Shown here one piece after another: positions 1-11,477 of a stretch of DNA of 64,000 bases (its first letter is position 1; every line of letters starts with the position of its first letter). Under the pieces are notes generated by a model. It was not told the origin of the DNA. It ran no database searches and worked only from the letters and a program-made list of their open reading frames with translations. A program made the position numbers and the translations under genes. The DNA is from Serilophus lunatus (taxonomy: Eukaryota > Chordata > Aves > Passeriformes > Eurylaimidae), in assembly GCA_013399895.1 (NCBI GenBank), contig VXBA01001830.1, positions 248,001-312,000 on the forward strand. Direction: 5' to 3'.

Positions 1-3000
1 GCAGTGATGCACCTATATGCAGAGAACAGGAGAAAATCAACAATAGAATATAAAATCAGGCAGAACTACAATGCACGTGGGGACAACCAGGAGAAGACAA
101 TGCAACTGCACTACTTGTTTACTGATGACTGAGAATACCTCAAGATTACTGTTCTGTAATCCAAATGAGTACTTAAGGCATAAGACATTCAATAATTGCC
201 AGACACATTCTAATACTGAATGACTGACTAACAACATCAGGACATATTTTTAAAAAGCAAAGGAAATTAATTGGAACAGGGACAACAAACTTACCTTCAT
301 TCTTTATTTAATATATTTTATCAGTGACGCGTCACCAAAATTTATGCTCTATTTGCTTACACACTGAGGCAGTGAGGACTTTCAGCAAAAATTTCTCCTT
401 CTCCTTATGCCTTTACTTTATCTGGAAGACTGCTTAAGCTTTTGGACTGAAACTTCGGAAAGTCTGGCACCCAGCGTATTCTTCCTTTCCCACTTAATCC
501 CAAGAAAATGAATGAAGTCACAAGGTACAAGTCAACACAGCTCCTGGGCTCTTGCTCCTGAGAGTCCAGATCGCATTGCAAGGATTCGGTAAAAATTGGC
601 AACACAGCTAATCACAGCACTGCCAAAAACCATCTTACTCCACACCACTTGAATAGACAAGAACCTCCAGTTATTTTTAACTAGCAAATTAATACTGAAA
701 TGAATGAGTCAGCACAAGCAGTTCTTAAGAGGGCTTCCTCATCTAGAAAAAAAAGCAAGGCAGCAAATTTATGCATTTTAGGAAAGGAAAGGCCATGAAG
801 AAAAAAAATAACATTTTGACAAGTTCAGAGAGCTGAGAGCTTAACATCTAAGAGGCTGCTCACTGCTGCATGATACCTGAGAAACAGGGATGTTATAGGA
901 TGATGCTTTTCCTGGCATTCCCTACCAGTCCTGGTCACTGGGACTGGATCTTCAGGTATAGGCAGCACAAACTTACTGCAGGAAATTTGCCTCACTGTTC
1001 TTTAAACCCAGGTAATACTTCTGGCTTCCAGAGCTGTCCTCTTAGCTCGTGCTCACTTAATACCTTGCACAAGGGGGTACATAAAGAGCTTTGAAACACT
1101 TCCTCAGCACAAATAAGGGGTCATTATTTCAAAGAACTTATGTAAGAACAAGCACTGACAGAGCCCGATTTGATTAATTACTGCCTAGAGATTACCAAGT
1201 GCATCTGAAAGTGCACCCTCTTTCATGTTCTATTTAGACCCTGCAAAGAACCCTTTCTGAAAGAAGGAGCTGAGAATTTGAGTACTTATAATAAGGCACT
1301 CTGTATTTATGCAATAGTCCTTTTGGTTATGCTCCATTATCCCACTTGGCCTTTTTTTGACCTCCCTACTGTCCATTGTTTGATTCTTTATTCACAGTAG
1401 AGCTAAATGCCTGAACCTTGCCAAAGAAAACAGTGTCATGAACGTGTCAGATCACAAGTTTGCATCCAAAGTCATTGTTTTGGGCTCATTAACAAGAAAC
1501 ACAACCACTCACAGATGCTTTCGGTGGTTTGCAGGTATATTCTGGGGTAAGAATAAAAGAACAACCAGCTGAAGATTACCCCGAGAAAAGAATGCCACAA
1601 CAAAATGCATTTATCCTGCACTGTTGACCTTCCTATTCTGTTACAGTTGGCTCTTATGAGGAGTATGAACTTGGAAACACAATCATTTTATGAGTGATTA
1701 TAGGAAATTAGGATTATAAACCGTATTTTAGGAAACAAAAGGGTGAATCTTACCACAGCCACCTTTGGTTTCACCCGAGTAGTTTGTTGGCCAAATTGCG
1801 AAGCAAGGACCAGAAGAAAGTGTTTGATGGTAACTAAGTAGAAGATGGAGTTGAATGGCAGGTTAGACCTCTGTCTGTTAATAAGAACACTCGGAAGCAG
1901 TCGACACTGGACAGGTCTTGTTGCCTATACTCAAAGCTCTTTCTCTGACAGAAACACAGCATCAGTCTATTAGTATACCTACCAATTTCACAGCATGAAG
2001 ACAGATTGGGTAGGATTGAAGTCACAGCTTGCTTTATTTTTCTGTCTCCAAAACAAAGAAAGTAATTTTGTTTCTTTTAAGAAGTTCTGTGAATGGCAAA
2101 AGTAAATGCATAGGGCAGAGGAAACCATTTAACAAGCACTAGCATCTAACCCTACAAAATAACACCCTCACAAAACCACTGTAAAAACTACACGAAAACG
2201 AGTAAAAAGGTTTTTTCAGCAAACACTCACTGATGACAACCTCCACAGTTTTGCACTTCCAGGCTGCCTTGGGCCAGAAAACCAGGCTTTACACTTCAGC
2301 ATGATCTGCTGGTACTTTTGACCCATGACAGCCCACAGTGAACACAGTCAAACCCATCTGTATACTACCTTCCTGGTCTGTTGGGAGAAACTCTGCAGTG
2401 GACCTCTTTCACGGAATTACATCTTGTTCCACATTAGTCTGAAGAGAGCAGATGTAGGTACAATGTAAAAATAACAAGACTGATATGAACACAGTATGAA
2501 TGGAAATATGTGTGTGTCATAAAGATAAAACAGAACAAAGGTTAAAAGAACAGCTTGCAATGATACTGAAGTGGATATGCTTGCAGGCCACTTGTGCCCT
2601 TCACTTACAACCAGGCACTGATGATTTTCCAGAGACTGTGTCAAGAAGACAGGAATTTCGAACGAGGATAGGGTCACTCTTCACCCTGTTCAGCCTAAAG
2701 TCCCCAGAGGTCCTACACTCTGTCCAGTCTAGACAGAGCCCAGACAACTAAGTGCCTTCACAGGAAAAACTTCAACACTTGAACTGTTAACAGATTTGTT
2801 AAGAGGTCCAGAAAGGCACTGCAGTTTGACTGGAAGCATGTCAGCAACACCTAAATAAATAAATAAAAAACACCTCTCAGTGGTCAAAGTAATGAATTTA
2901 TATTATAAGCCTAATTTAGTGCTGGTTCTAACCACTTGACAAAAACTTCCAAAACAAAGGAATGTAAATATTATCAATTATACTATGCTACTAATGCCTT

Positions 3001-3212
3001 AAACTGTGATGAGAGCACTCTCCTGACAGAAGGAACAGTTCTGTCATCCCTCTATCACACCCAGCTACACTTTGTTTCTCACCCCCACAATCATCTCTGT
3101 TGGCTGTTCTAGCATCGTATCCCTACAGCTTCTTTTCAAAAAGTAGAGATTTCATTAAAGCACATCATCATTAATGAATATTTCACCACATTTTCTTAAT
3201 CTCCCTCTAAAA
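1..3212. other. Unassigned intron sequence
   Basis: AT-rich sequence without a recognisable gene or repeat. The open frames (for example plus 870-1094 and 2500-2751, minus 2417-2677) are short, low in coding character and match nothing I know. The stretch 1150-1260 contains a homeodomain-type ATTAATTA core within balanced, non-repetitive sequence and could be a conserved non-coding element, but conservation cannot be judged here. Confidence 0.6.
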
Positions 3213-4135
3213 ATCATAGAATCATTTAGGCTAGAAATTATCTCTGAGTCCAGTCATTAACCCAATACATCATTAAACCATGCCCTCAAATGACACATCT
3301 ACAAGTCTTTTAAATACCACCAGGGTGGGTGACTCCAACACCACCCTGGGCAGCCAGTTCCAGTGTTTGATCACTCTTTTGGTGAAGAAAATTTTTCTTA
3401 ACATTCTATCTGAACTCACCTAGCAACTAGAGGCCATTTTCTCTTTTCCTACCACTTGTTACTTGGGAGAAAAAGCTGACCTCAACTCACTAGAACTACC
3501 TGAAAGGTAGTTGTAGAGAGCAATGAAGTTCCCCCTGAGCCTCCTCTTCTCTACACTCTACACCTCAGCTCCCTCAGCCACTCCTCATAAGGTTTATACT
3601 CCAGACCATTTACTAGCTCTGTTGGCCTTCTACTCTCTAGCACCTTGACGTCTTTACTGTCATGAGACACCCAAAAATGGACACAGGAACTGAGGTGCAG
3701 CCTCACCAATGCCCAGCACAGCGGGATGATTACTGCCCTGGTTCTCCTGGTCACACTATTTCCGATCCAGGCCAGGATGTCATTTGCCTCCTTTGCCACC
3801 TGGGCACACAGCTGGCTCATGTTCAGCCAGCTATTAAACAGCAAGCCCAAGTCCTTTACCACCAGGCAGATTTCCAGCCACTCTTCCCCATTTCCAGCCA
3901 CTCTTCCCCCATCCTGTAGTGCTGCCTCAGGTTGTTCTGACCCAGGTGCAGGGCCCAGCAATTCACCTTGTTGAACCTCATATCATTGCCCTTAGTCCAT
4001 TGATCCAGTCTTTCCAGATCCCTCTGTAGACTCTTCCCACCCTCCAGCAGATTAATACCCTCACCCAACTTGGTGCCATCTGCAAACGATCAAGAGTGCA
4101 CTCAATCCCTTGGTTCAGGTCACGATATGAAGCTA
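3213..4135 (-). mobile_element. CR1 LINE, 5'-truncated, with ORF2 C-terminal remnant
   Basis: The low end reads ATCATAGAATCATT, the reverse complement of the CR1 3' terminus (ATTCTATGAT). Moving right, the sequence follows the avian CR1 3' UTR and the end of ORF2 on the minus strand: motifs for LVVKDLGLLFNSWLNMSQ, AKEANDILAWIGNSV, ALVRLHLSSCVHFW and YEEWLRELR resemble the CR1 reverse-transcriptase tail (normally KDLGVLVDEKLNMS, ALVRPHLEYCVQFW, YEERLRELG). The frame is open for 136 codons (3551-3961) but then needs shifts, so the copy is dead. The right edge near 4135 is a 5' truncation, as is usual for CR1. A 20-bp unit is duplicated in tandem near 3870-3909. Confidence 0.9.
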
Positions 4136-4689
4136 TTGCTGCAAGTGCCAGCATAATGTTAGCAAGAATATTTATAATGCAGGCTTTATTTAACTGGTGT
4201 AGACGTCACAGTAAACTTCCATTCTTCAGTAGATTGAGTGGATAACTCAATAGGATAGGGATAAGGCCACTGATGCAGACACTGGGAATACCACAAGGGA
4301 GCAGAGATCATGTAAGGATGCTGCGTGTATTGTAAGAGTCAACATTTATATCATGCAGCCACTTAAATCACTGTTTAGGGTAACCATCAGAGCACAATCT
4401 CAGGTTCCCTATTCTGTGCATGAAGAAAGTTAGACAACTACAAGGAAAAGCAAGCTAATAACATCAAAGAGTTCCTTAGCTCTGTCACTGCAGCGGGGCA
4501 GCTAAAAGGTGCTTCCCACAGTACATGGTTCCTAGCAGTGATTTCTCTCCAAAACTTAGCTTTTTTGTCTTTTTTCAACAGAAAATTGGCAAAAGTTGCC
4601 TTACTTGGTAGCCTGAGGCTACATCCCTCCAAAAGCTCATCAGTCAAACCACTGGTTTGGGAGATCCAGGCTAAAGACCATGCTCTCTC

Positions 4690-4866
4690 TGGGGGATGGA
4701 GACAGCCTTTGCTGAGGGCCGTCACCTCACTGAGGAGAGACTGGGGTTCTGGTCTCTGTCCCAATTAATATTTAAGTATTTCTTACTAAACATTAATTGA
4801 AATAGGGACTAGAACTAGAACTATTCCCAGCTGAGTGGCTTAGCCTTTAGGCTACAGTCATTCTTA
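4690..4866 (-). repeat. Old tRNA-derived SINE-like element
   Basis: On the minus strand 4866-4803 reads like a tRNA-derived head. A box-A-like TAGCCTAAAGG is followed by CCACTCAGCTGGGAATA and then a box-B-like AGTTCTAGTCCC. Further along the same strand (4760-4690) is a second, opposed-looking block around GACCAGAACCCCAGTCTC. This arrangement resembles an old element I have seen in reptile and bird DNA with the wording 'agcctaatggttagagcactcacctggga'. The copy is too diverged to be a tRNA gene. The family name is not assigned and the edges are approximate. Confidence 0.45.
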
Positions 4867-5782
4867 TCAGCTTGCTCACTCCCACTCTCCCTGACCCACA
4901 AAATAGTAACTATTCTCCAACAATGTGGAACACCTTCATCTGAAGGAACAAAGAGCCTGCCAACTGACTGCTACAGCACTTCCTTCACAGAAAGAAGTGG
5001 ATTCACATATCCTAGGGCAGAGAAGAAACTGGAGGCCCAAAACATGCCACAATCACAGAACCAGAGTGGAAGGGCATGACTAGATGGTGAGGTCACCCGG
5101 GAAACATGTCCCCGGAAGACTCAAGTAGCACCTACAGCAGTGTTCAATATGTAGCAGCAGTGTAGTGACAGACATCACTTCAAACTAGAGTGTTCCTGAA
5201 TGCATGTGGAAACACACCTTTAGACACACAGGAAATTTTACAGATGGAAACGCAGGCACATAATGACTGCAGAAGCTTCCAGTAGTAGATGACAATTGAA
5301 TTCCATTTTTGGACAGTCATCTCCCAACCATAAGTAAAGTGTTTTTAAATAGGAAAAAACATACTCTTGAGAATTAGAAAATGATAGAAGACTGTATTTT
5401 TAAAACATGTTCTTAAAAAAGTATTTCTTTAACATTCCTAATACCTGCAGACAATTCGTATGCTGTTAGGAAAGGTTACTTAAGCTAATAACCATAATGG
5501 TCTCTCCATACAGAGAGACCATCTACCATAAAGTATGTGATGCCTAGCATACAGATTTTGTCAATCTGGTCTCTGACTGCTAAAAAAGGATCTCTCTGGA
5601 TTCAGTTTTAAAATTAGTATATTTTTGGTTCAAGTTAAAGCACTTTTAAAAATCTCCAAATAACCTTTTATATTCTCTAGCTGAGGTCTTGACGGGAGAA
5701 AAGAATGAAAAGAGCTACCAGCTTTCCTTATTCAGTTAAGTTAGAGTTAATAATATTCCTATTCTTGTGGGACCCTTCCAAC
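4867..5782. other. Unassigned intron sequence
   Basis: No gene seen. Short stretches near 5010-5060 and 5228-5270 (for example TTTTACAGATGGAAACGCAGG) weakly resemble the central part of MIR/CORE-type SINEs, but they are too short to call. Confidence 0.4.
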
Positions 5783-5788
5783 TCAGCA

Positions 5789-6092
5789 TGTAGGGAAATG
5801 CCAGTGAATGTTTATTGTAAGCCACAGATGGCAGGTGGAATCTAGGACCCAGGAGCTGAAGAAGGAGCTGAACTGTAAGTGAAAGGACTGACCAGTAAGG
5901 AAGATGCTTGTACAACACGGCAGTGTCTGACTGGACGAGAGAGAAGCGATATGAGAATTGCTTCTCAGTGGTTAGAAAAGTATAAACTATATGTAGACTA
6001 TCAAAAAGTATTCTTGTAAACAATAAACGGATTTCTCCTCTGACACTGCATCTGTGTGGTCGTGTGTCTTTGGAGGGGCCCGGGAAGCCACA
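5789..6092 (+). mobile_element. Solo LTR of an endogenous retrovirus (6-bp TSD, ERVK/ERV2-like)
   Basis: A 304-bp element begins TGTAGGGAAATGCC and ends GGGAAGCCACA, so it has the retroviral TG...CA termini. It is flanked by a perfect 6-bp direct repeat TCAGCA at 5783-5788 and 6093-6098. A TATA-like TATAAA lies at 5981-5986 and a polyadenylation signal AATAAA at 6022-6027, in the expected U3-R order on the plus strand. Six-base target duplications are typical of class II (ERVK-like) bird retroviruses. No internal retroviral genes are present, which implies LTR-LTR recombination. It is antisense to BICD1. Confidence 0.85.
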
Positions 6093-6098
6093 TCAGCA

Positions 6099-8109
6099 TA
6101 TTCTGTGATTCTGTGATTTTTATTATATCAAAAATAATGATGCTGGTGTTTTACTCTTTTAATCATTTTAACAAGAAGTTAGAAAGCCATCTGTGTACAA
6201 AGATTCCTGGTTCATTATTCACCATCAGAGCGAAACAAACGCTCAAGTTCTCAAAAATATATCTTTTTCTAGATATGAGTATTGAAATCAGTTTGTTTGC
6301 TTTCCCAGGCTAAGATGCATAATCTCCAGAGAGCTGAACCATTCCCTTTAATAGCAAGAGGGATCCAGGTCAAGCTGCCCTGCAGACATCAGCTGAGACT
6401 GTATGGCAGATACTTGCTAAAATGCATAAATTTTTAAACTCTGGGGCTATGGAATTCCCAGGATTCCTGAAAGACATCAGCATCCATACGAGGGTATTCT
6501 TATGGTTCACAAAATGCTCAGACACATTCACATGACTATGTATGTCTCTGCAAATTCAGAGAGCAGAATGTATTCATAAGGTAACTCCCACAACAGGATA
6601 GAGAACGGAGAAGCACCAATTGTATTATTTAGGGACATGATACCAATAACAGGGGTAATTTTTTTGTAAACCTAGCTATCACACTTCAGTATCATAAGTG
6701 GCCGAGTGCATGGATAAACTACCATAAAATTCCTGTCATGCATGCAAAAAAACTATTCCCAGAACCACACAGCAGTTATTCAAAGCTTTTGTATTATGAC
6801 TGAAGGTGAAAGGAATGATTTTTGTGTGTGTGTTTTTGTTTAGTTTACAAGATGTCTAAATAAGGTTTGAAAAACAGCTATAAAGCATATTCTTTTGAGG
6901 GGGGTGGGCAAGGAGGAGAAAAGAGTGGATACAGCTAGGTAATTTATGTCCAGAAGATATCTTTACATAACTACAGCTGCTCACATGAATATCATCCTTT
7001 TTTCTTTCATTTTTTCCCCTATTAAATTTTCAAATATACTTGCTAAAGAGACAAATTGCTTCCTTGTTGTAACAATCCACCCATGGCAGCATCTAATTCT
7101 GGCTTTACCCAAAATTTCATTATTTTTTTCCCCCTCCTTTTGTGGTTGTCAAGATTTGGAGTAAGTTAAGTTTGTCTTTTCCTACTTACAGTACCCAGAA
7201 TTAAGCAAACAAAGTTCATAAACACTTACAGAAGAAGAGCATCTTGTTCCTACAGGCACTTGGACATCATAGCTATGGGATTTATATGATTGGACCAAGT
7301 CATACCAGGCTGTGTACAAGGTTGAGATTATTCTGAGCACAAAGTGAAATAAATACCAGTGTAATTCAGTGCGATAAGACCCCAAAGAGCCCAAAGTAGA
7401 TGTCAATCACCCTCCATCTATTATTATTAGTCAAGTAATTAATCATAATAGTGTGTGGTGTAATCTGAATAATGAACTGACTGCACTATCACTAATCCCA
7501 TTTATGTTTAAATACATTGATTGTAGTAACAAAAAAATAGAAATTCAATTCAAGTCAAGAGCTTTATACTCAGGGTATAACACCATCTTAATTACAATCA
7601 GTTTGTCAGCCTTGCTTTTATTCAAGTAAATTCCGTTATTGCACTTTAATTAACTATTATGGCACGTTTCTATTTAGCATTAGAGCAGGAAATAATTGCA
7701 GCTGGCTTCACACTAGGGGTTACTATTACCACCAAGAAAATGAGGACAATCAATATTCTAGGAATGACAGGTACTGAAATCTGCCTCCTGAACAACTTAC
7801 AGATCAATAACCATGATAGAAAATGGAAGGGAGATTTGCATACGAAGGAAACCCAAGGAGATCCCAGAGGAATTAATCAAGTATAAAGACAAATGGGTAT
7901 TTTCTCTAACTGTTCATTTGTGACAGAATCTCATATCATCAGGATCTGTAAGCTTAAACAAATGGCTAGGGAGGTGTGTCAGCAGCTGGTCATGTGCCAC
8001 CAAGAAGATATCAGGATAGGATTTTAGAATAAATAGATATGAATTTAAATATTTTTATTAACCACTGAAACTCCAAGAAAATTCAGTCCCTTGTTCCTTG
8101 CACACCTGC
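6099..8109. other. Unassigned intron sequence before the exon
   Basis: AT-rich sequence with short chance frames only (for example plus 6056-6313 and 7659-7886, minus 7182-7406). No repeat family or RNA gene is recognised. There is a short TG run near 6823-6832. Confidence 0.55.
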
Positions 8110-8115
8110 ATTTAC
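8110..8115 (-). other. 5' splice site (donor) of the BICD1 exon
   Basis: The minus strand reads GAG|GTAAATG directly after the codons for Asp-Leu-Lys-Glu. GT is at 8115-8114 and +3 to +5 are AAA, so the match is good at +1 to +4 but lacks the usual G at +5. The break is where the family protein continues with the NNEMVE or INQNVE block of the next exon, which is not in this window. Confidence 0.92.
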
Positions 8116-8328
8116 CTCTTTCAAGTCTTGGACAATGGCAGTGAGCCTCTCATTCTCTGCTTGAACATTGGTGACCACCGCTCTGCTCTGCTTGAGCTCG
8201 TTCTGCATCTCCAAAATCTTCCCGAGGTAATAAGCCTCTTTTGATGCAGATTCCTGGAGAAGAGTCTCTTCCCGTGTTTCGCCATCTTCAGCCACTTTGC
8301 GGTGAACTGAGAAGGACTGTCCAAATGC
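8116..8328 (-). CDS. BICD1: BICD1 internal coding exon (apparently exon 2), 71 codons
   Basis: The minus strand reads as an open 213-bp block beginning AFGQSFSVHRKVAEDGE and ending ERLTAIVQDLKE. From memory of the family this matches the vertebrate BICD1 N-terminal coiled coil at nearly every position. I see two conservative differences from human (I to V in SFSVHR, V to I in LTAIVQ). BICD2 is clearly more divergent here, for example at AFGQAHTNHK. BICD1 links dynein-dynactin to cargo such as RAB6 vesicles; the N-terminal coiled coil, roughly residues 72-142 for this exon, belongs to the dynein/dynactin-binding half. The exon starts and ends between codons (phase 0 at both ends) and has a consensus acceptor and donor. 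The block is rich in charged heptads (EETLLQES, KILEMQNELKQ). Open reading continues eight codons past the donor, but that is intron. Neighbouring exons lie outside the window. Confidence 0.96.
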
Positions 8329-8345
8329 CTGTGAGAGGAAAACAG
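8329..8345 (-). other. 3' splice site (acceptor) of the BICD1 exon
   Basis: On the minus strand the exon is preceded by a pyrimidine run ending TTTTCCTCTCACAG, directly before GCA TTT GGA (Ala-Phe-Gly). The AG is at 8330-8329. This boundary falls where the BICD family protein passes from the QLKE end of exon 1 to AFGQ, which supports the call. Confidence 0.93.
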
Positions 8346-11300
8346 TGCACAGTAAACAACTCCTGAAGCCCTAGAAGAATTATCAACAATAACAAGCAGC
8401 TGCAGAGCCAGCAGGAATGAAATAGATCTGTGAGTCCCAAACTCTGACCTAATAAATACTGCCTTAGCAGCTTCCTAGCAGATGAGGGCCACCATCTCAT
8501 TTAGCTGAAATGAAGCATCTTGAAGCTGTTCTCATTTGCAGTATGGATTTATGGCCCCCATCCAGGCGATCTCCACTGAGATCAAGATGGTGCTCTGCTA
8601 ACTAGCCATTAATTAGCGCCAGTGTTTAACATTCCTGCATGAGGCCAGCCAATAATTCATCAACTCCTTTCTTCTCTCCTTCTGCAAAATAAATGCGTGG
8701 TTTGTTTGTTTTAAAGAGCATAAATAGCTGACAAATCTTCCTTAATTGCTTTCCATTTCCAACAATCTTTTATTGTAGGAGCTGATCCATGGTATGGGAA
8801 AAAAGCTCTCATAAGCTGAAAGAAAGGTAAATGAGCTGACTCCCAAGCAGTGGCCAACTACACCTGTGGTATGCTAAACACAGAATCTGTCAGCCCCTTC
8901 ATTTGTACTCAGTGTTTTCTGCTTCTGGTGAAAAGAAACAATATTTAAGTGTTCAAGAAGTGTCTAAATATATATATATATAGACAATTTTCAGTGATTA
9001 TCTTATTATTGGCTTAGACTGATCAATTTAATAAGGCAGAACTTCTCAGTGACCATTTCTGATGTTATTTTTAACAGCTCTGGAGCAACCTGGAAGGAAG
9101 CAAAGTATAAGCCATGATAAACGATGTGATGGAGATGTCATTTAGCTACAAAAAATTGAGGAGAAAACCCATGAATAATGTAATAATACAAAAAATAATT
9201 TAATAAATCAAAATAATATACACAAAAAATAAAAATAGAGATAATATATTAAGTAAAATAAAAACAAAACCTAATTTGATTGTATTACCTTGAAAAATAG
9301 ACATTTGGCTGGAAATCACATGACTGAATTCTGGAAAAAAACAAAAGGTGGCCTCTAATGTCAAGAATATTTAGCCTAACACAGGGAAAAGTTCTCTCAC
9401 ATATCTTATTTCAAACTGAACACATCTGAAAGACCACAGTTTTCATTTTTTTCCCTAATACATGACAGAAAGATTTAAGTCATGGCAATACATTATTTCA
9501 GTGAGAAATCAGCCCTAAAAACCTGACTCCTATTCAGTCCTATGAAACCACAAAGCAGAGCACACATTTGTGTACACTGTAACCTGTGGCCTCCTTTGCC
9601 TTCCTATCAATAAGAACTACCTGCCAAATTAAATCCATTGTTTCACTGCTGCTATTCCTAGCCTTTCAGAACACATTCTAAGTTTTACTGGCACTAGAAC
9701 TGAAGCAGCCCCTGAAAAACTTCAAAGTAAAACTCTCTTCAAAAACTTCTCAGCTTTTAAGTCTACTTCACTTAAAGAATCCTGTGAACTCAGCATTAAA
9801 GGATTCTAAAAATATTCAATAATGTATTAACCCAGCTGTCTTCTAGAAGACAGTAAGTTACTGAAATAGCAAGCGTCAGCAACTTGCCAAATAGGATTTT
9901 CCAAATAACAAGAAATTCAATTTAATGAAACTGTTAAGCACTGATTCAGCCACTATATCTGGGAATCTAAGATGACCGTTTCAGGAACACTGCTAATAAA
10001 TTATACCTTACTCTACATACGTATGTATATCAACAGCTCACTGCTTCGAATTTGAGATGGAGCAAAAAGCACCACATCAACACCTAGAAGGCAAATGTAA
10101 AGGCCACTTACCCAGGCATAAAATCAAAACACAGCAAAAGAGCAGGTAGGATTAAGGGAGATGGAGAAGCCCATGAGTAAGTGGTACCTGGAGCCCTCTA
10201 CCAGAGAAATGTACCATTACACAGTGATGACAGCCTTCCAGGTGCACACTTTATCTTGCTCACTTTGAAAATAGATGTTCAAGAATGGTTCTGAATACAG
10301 ATTTTGGAGAGGGTGCATAGCATAATGAAAAATTACAGCATACTTCACATTTTATTGTACCTATGACTACAGAAAACAGAAACATTATTTTCACCATGAA
10401 ACCAAGTTTTAACATTACTGTTTATTATACTATTCAATGTCTTTCTTAAACTCCTATCAATATGTTAAAAATCGGGAAAAAAAAGCAAGGAAGTATAGTT
10501 TGCTTTCCATATTGATAGAAACGATGCAGATTCATACAAGGAGAGAAATGTGAAACATCTTTTAATTAAAAGGAAGCATAAACATGTAATTCTCTATTTC
10601 ATGGTCTGTATAGCATATCAAAAAGTTTGGACATTCTAGACATACCTACTTACAGCCTTACATGAGATTGATCATTTTTAATTTGAATCATATATCACTA
10701 TTTTTCAGCTGGTAGCCGAATCTTTGTGCTATTTTGGTGTTATGTTTTAATAATTTGCTTGATAAATTTACTTATTTCTAAAACCTTATAACCTTGCTAT
10801 AATTTGAATATTCTAATTAATTGTTCTCATTCATTTGACTGAAGCCATCCCTAAAGCAGAAGTTAGTCACCTGAAAAACTTCTCAGGTCATTTAACTTTA
10901 TAACAGGTGAAACACTTGTCTTCCAACAACAAACGGTTTCCAGACACGGATGGGACAAGACACTTCACACATCACTGCTTCACCCATACACTATGCTCAG
11001 CCAACAGCATGAACAGAGTGGAGCTGGGGAGAGCAGGAACAGACCTCTTCAACCTTCACAATTACCTCCTGAACACATTGGGCATTAATGAGTCAAAATG
11101 TTTCCAAGAGAAACATTTTTCCAAGGCAAATCCATATTAGTGAAAGCCAGTAATGGATAAGACAGGAAGTGGAAGAGCATTTGGCACAGAGGCATTTGTT
11201 TGTAAGAAGTAGATACAATCGGCATAGGCATCAAAAGAAGCAGCAGATGAAGCTCTGAACATGAGAAGGTGACAGCACGGACTGCAAGATATAGGAAGTC

Positions 11301-11403
11301 ACTTGTCTTTGGGTCAAATATCGGATACAAACTGGTATGTTTGTAGATGTCTGCAGATGTTCCCTGCATTCACCATTCTATGTAAATACCAATATCTTAT
11401 ACA
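8346..11403. other. Unassigned intron sequence
   Basis: The first part (8520-8780) is balanced, non-repetitive sequence with ATTAATTA and CAATAATTC motifs and might be a conserved regulatory element; conservation is not testable here. 9180-9270 is a highly A/T-biased low-complexity stretch (AAAATAAT-type). No credible coding frames. Confidence 0.5.
8967..8983. repeat. (TA)n microsatellite
   Basis: A short perfect TA dinucleotide run, about eight units, in the intron just upstream of the BICD1 exon in gene direction. Confidence 0.9.
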
Positions 11404-11477
11404 ATCATAGAATACTTTGGGTTGGAAGGGACCTTAAAGATTATCTAGTTCCAATCCCTCTGCCACTAAACCAGGTT
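11404..11477 (-). mobile_element. CR1 LINE 3'-end fragment
   Basis: AATCATAGAATACTTTGG, then GTTGGAAGGGACCTTAAAG and ATCTAGTTCCAA: the reverse complement of the avian CR1 3' terminal UTR. Only about 74 bp survive, so it is a severely 5'-truncated insertion. Confidence 0.88.

Larger units (their letters stand above)
1..8115 (-). other. BICD1 intron following the exon (partial)
   Basis: Inferred from the exon at 8116-8328 and its minus-strand orientation. The intron runs from the donor leftwards past the window edge, so at least 8.1 kb is present. It holds a CR1 LINE, an old tRNA-derived repeat and a solo LTR, annotated separately. No second exon with BICD1-like coiled-coil coding and splice sites was found here. 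Confidence 0.85.

Noticed and set aside
3551..3961. 136-codon minus-strand frame as a host gene
   Set aside because: The motifs are those of the CR1 reverse-transcriptase tail; it is part of a dead LINE, not a gene.
8083..8115. Extension of the BICD1 frame beyond 8116 (eight extra codons)
   Set aside because: The family protein does not contain these residues and a GT donor sits exactly at the family exon boundary, so this is intron read-through.
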